DNA of 15,310 nt, from contig JAULYE010000117.1 in NCBI GenBank assembly GCA_032118015.1, positions 1-15,310 on the forward strand. The letters run 5' to 3'. Each line of letters opens with the position of its first letter. The stretch's first letter is position 1. The position numbers and the translations under genes are program-made. The notes beneath the pieces were generated by a model. It saw only the letters and a list, made by a program, of their open reading frames with translations, was not told the origin of the DNA and ran no database searches. Positions 13,780 to 15,310 of the stretch are shown piece after piece. This DNA comes from Casp-actino8 sp032118015 (lineage in GTDB: Bacteria > Actinomycetota > Acidimicrobiia > Acidimicrobiales > Ilumatobacteraceae).

Positions 13780-14457
13780 ATGGATCTGATTGCCGTCTTC
13801 CCCGAGTCCCCGGGACCGGAGTTGGCGCGCACTCTCGACCTGGCCGGCTTTCGCTGGAAGGGTTTCGCATCTGCCGATGCGATGGCCAAAGTCGAGCCTG
13901 TCGAGGGTTACATGGGCGCGATCGTGGTCGCTGAAGCAGATCCAGATACCGCATGGGCCGTATGTCGTGCCCTGCGCAAACGTGACGGCACAGCAATTCC
14001 GTTGATGTTGCTCGTGACAGGCGCACAGCTCGATGAGTTGACCTTGCGCGACGACTTGTTCACCGACTTCTGCTTGTCGCCGTTCCATCCACGCGAGCTC
14101 GAGGCTCGCCTGCGGCACCTGTTCGCCTATGCCACAGCAGCGATCAAACCCGAAGTCGTGGACTACGGCGGGCTCGCTCTCAATCTCGAGACGTATCAGG
14201 CCTCGATCGAGGGCCGTCCGCTCGATCTCACCTACATGGAATACGAGTTGCTCAAGTTCCTCACACAGAACCCGGGCAAGGTGTTCACACGCGAGATCCT
14301 GTTGTCCCGTGTGTGGGGATACGACTATTACGGCGGTGCTCGCACAGTCGACGTCCACATCCGACGTCTGCGCGCAAAGCTCGGCGAAGAACACGCCAAC
14401 TTGATTCAGACGGTGCGCAGCGTCGGCTATCGCTTCGGTCAGTCCCGCTGGAGCTGA
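13780..14457 (+). CDS. glnR: GlnR-like OmpR-family transcriptional regulator
   Basis: The 225-residue protein has a divergent receiver domain (about 1-115) and a C-terminal winged-helix DNA-binding domain. The latter contains LDLTYMEYELLKFLTQNPGK, VWGYDYYGGARTVDVHIRRL and TVRSVGYRF, very close by eye to Streptomyces GlnR. GlnR is an orphan regulator of nitrogen assimilation genes such as glnA, glnII and amtB. The receiver lacks the usual acidic pocket at its start (MDLIAVFPES) and has no Asp directly after the third strand (AIVVAEADPD), so it is probably not a normal phospho-switch. Position next to two glutamine synthetase genes supports the identity. No sensor kinase is nearby. ATG 13780 gives the expected N-terminus; the ribosome-binding site is weak. 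Confidence 0.85.
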   Translation: MDLIAVFPESPGPELARTLDLAGFRWKGFASADAMAKVEPVEGYMGAIVVAEADPDTAWAVCRALRKRDGTAIPLMLLVTGAQLDELTLRDDLFTDFCLSPFHPRELEARLRHLFAYATAAIKPEVVDYGGLALNLETYQASIEGRPLDLTYMEYELLKFLTQNPGKVFTREILLSRVWGYDYYGGARTVDVHIRRLRAKLGEEHANLIQTVRSVGYRFGQSRWS

Positions 14458-14486
14458 AATTCCGCGACACCTCGCCGGTGTTCAGC
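14453..14486. terminator. Possible small bidirectional terminator
   Basis: Between the convergent glnR and HAD genes, ACACC-TCGCC-GGTGT (14467-14481) forms a short hairpin. An outer GCTGAA/TTCAGC pair (14453-14458 and 14481-14486) shares one base with it. There is no T-tract, so this is a weak call. Confidence 0.25.
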
Positions 14487-15162
14487 CCCGTGGCGCCATC
14501 AGATCGCGCAGATCGCGCACTGTCAGTCCCTGCAATGTTGGACGCAACACGAGAGCAGGATCGAGACCTTCCGGAATCTCCACAACGTGGGGTACACCGA
14601 GCACTCTGCAACCGGCATCGATCGCGGAGCGCACACCCGTTGGTGAGTCCTCGATCGCCAGACAATGCTCAGGAGCGACTCCGAGCAATCGGGCTGCTGT
14701 GAGATACGGCTCGGGGTGGGGTTTGCCGTACTGCACATCGTCACCAACGACGACCACCTCGAAACTGCTATCTGGCAGGCAGCGGATCACTTCATCGGCG
14801 AAACGCCGCCACGACATGGTCACGAGTGCTGTCGGAATACCTGCCGAGTGCAGATCGGCGAGGAGTTCACGCGCGCCTGGACGCCATGGCACCTCAACTT
14901 GGATGCGTGCCACAACCTGATCGAGGAGCATCTCGACGATTTCGACCGGTTCACGATCCACGCCCCCGTGTTCGCGGATGTAGGCGCCTGAATCGAGGAG
15001 ATCCGAGCCAACGAGAGCCTTGGCGTGTTCGTGACTCCAGGTGCCACCATGAGATTCGACGATGTCGTATTCGGCATCGATCCAGTACGGCTCGGTGTCG
15101 ACGATCGTGCCGTCCATGTCCCACAGCACTGCGGCAGGGAGGTGAGGGAACTCTCGACTCAT
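14482..15162 (-). CDS. HAD-superfamily phosphatase (beta-phosphoglucomutase-like)
   Basis: This 226-residue protein has the four HAD motifs: DMDGTIVDTEP with nucleophile D15 and acid D17, ALVTMSW (motif II), the Lys in YGKPHPEPY (motif III) and AIEDSPTGV (motif IV). A helical cap follows motif I, as in the subfamily of beta-phosphoglucomutase, phosphoglycolate phosphatase and GS1-like sugar phosphatases. The KPHPEPYL and EDSPTGV forms are common in this group. It should be a cytosolic Mg-dependent phosphatase or phosphomutase of unknown substrate. ATG 15162 is chosen because it lies just before motif I; longer in-frame starts would overlap the upstream gene. It begins 16 bp after the amidohydrolase stop, suggesting an operon. 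Confidence 0.9.
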   Translation of the reverse strand: MSREFPHLPAAVLWDMDGTIVDTEPYWIDAEYDIVESHGGTWSHEHAKALVGSDLLDSGAYIREHGGVDREPVEIVEMLLDQVVARIQVEVPWRPGARELLADLHSAGIPTALVTMSWRRFADEVIRCLPDSSFEVVVVGDDVQYGKPHPEPYLTAARLLGVAPEHCLAIEDSPTGVRSAIDAGCRVLGVPHVVEIPEGLDPALVLRPTLQGLTVRDLRDLMAPRG

Positions 15163-15178
15163 CGTGATCGCTGAATCG

Positions 15179-15310
15179 TCACGTGGGGAGTTGCTGGATG
15201 CGCTGGCTGATGCGTCGATGGTCGGCGAGCCGCTCGTCGAGACGTTCATCCACGATGCGGCCATGACGAACCACGGCTCGCCCATGCACGATCGTGTCAC
15301 GCGCTCCAAT
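15179..15310 (-). CDS. Amidohydrolase family protein, C-terminal end only
   Basis: A frame open from the window edge to TGA at 15181-15179 encodes 43 residues. It includes DTIVHGRAVVRHGRIVDERL, followed by an Arg/Gln-rich helix. This pattern (a D-x-hydrophobic-x-x-G-hydrophobic-x-hydrophobic-x-x-G strand pair, then a charged helix) is the C-terminal beta-sandwich end of metal-dependent amidohydrolases such as cytosine, guanine or S-adenosylhomocysteine deaminases and formimidoylglutamate deiminase. The catalytic barrel is outside the window, so the substrate cannot be named. It precedes the HAD gene by 16 bp. Confidence 0.65.
   Translation of the reverse strand: MGARDTIVHGRAVVRHGRIVDERLDERLADHRRISQRIQQLPT

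Noticed and set aside
12299..14026. Two long minus-strand open frames (12299-13123 and 13124-14026) opposite glnA and glnR
   Set aside because: They mirror conserved coding sequence on the plus strand, show no known motifs and have low-complexity composition.

Overview
The window looks like a piece of an actinobacterial chromosome, most plausibly from the class Acidimicrobiia or a near relative; that placement is inference. The clues are moderately high GC, an MshA-type glycosyltransferase, an RsiG-type c-di-GMP anti-sigma factor, a GlnR-like orphan OmpR-family regulator, a GlnA2-like glutamine synthetase, a SigC-like ECF sigma factor and a 13E12/DUF222 HNH protein. Genes are tightly packed on both strands with many 4-bp start/stop overlaps. 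No rRNA, tRNA, CRISPR array, insertion sequence or prophage was seen, and no gene-free stretch exceeds 300 bases.

Left part (1-4238). A minus-strand run carries a MoaD/ThiS-like sulfur carrier, an RsiG-like anti-sigma factor and an MshA-like glycosyltransferase cut by the window edge. Divergent from it is a plus-strand run with ATGA/GTGA overlaps: a histidine phosphatase, a YgjP-type metallopeptidase and an MFS transporter. A perfect 8-bp inverted repeat lies in the divergent promoter region.

Middle part (4254-9332). A 5'-shortened DUF222/HNH protein is followed by what may be the most interesting unit. A high-affinity zinc uptake operon (znuA-znuC-znuB, minus strand, 4-bp overlaps) ends in a membrane-bound zinc-finger (ZAS) anti-sigma factor. 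A SigC-like ECF sigma factor is transcribed divergently from znuA. In the gap between them I read an ECF-type promoter for znuA (GGGAAC, 17 nt, CGTC), whose CGTC belongs to a palindromic GACGTC that can also serve as the -10 of a promoter facing the sigma gene. The natural hypothesis is a self-contained circuit in which the sigma factor drives zinc uptake and its own zinc-binding anti-sigma factor.

Right part (9368-14457). Glutamine-dependent NAD synthetase (nadE, minus) is divergent from a type II glutamine synthetase (plus). Next come an intrinsic terminator, a GlnA2-like type I glutamine synthetase and a GlnR-like regulator, making a nitrogen-assimilation cluster. The nadE/glnII gap has four helix-phased half-sites resembling a GlnR box and a pair of GTCCGGAC palindromes directly upstream of nadE.

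Right end (14482-15310). A HAD-family phosphatase and the C-terminal end of an amidohydrolase lie on the minus strand, the latter cut by the window edge.
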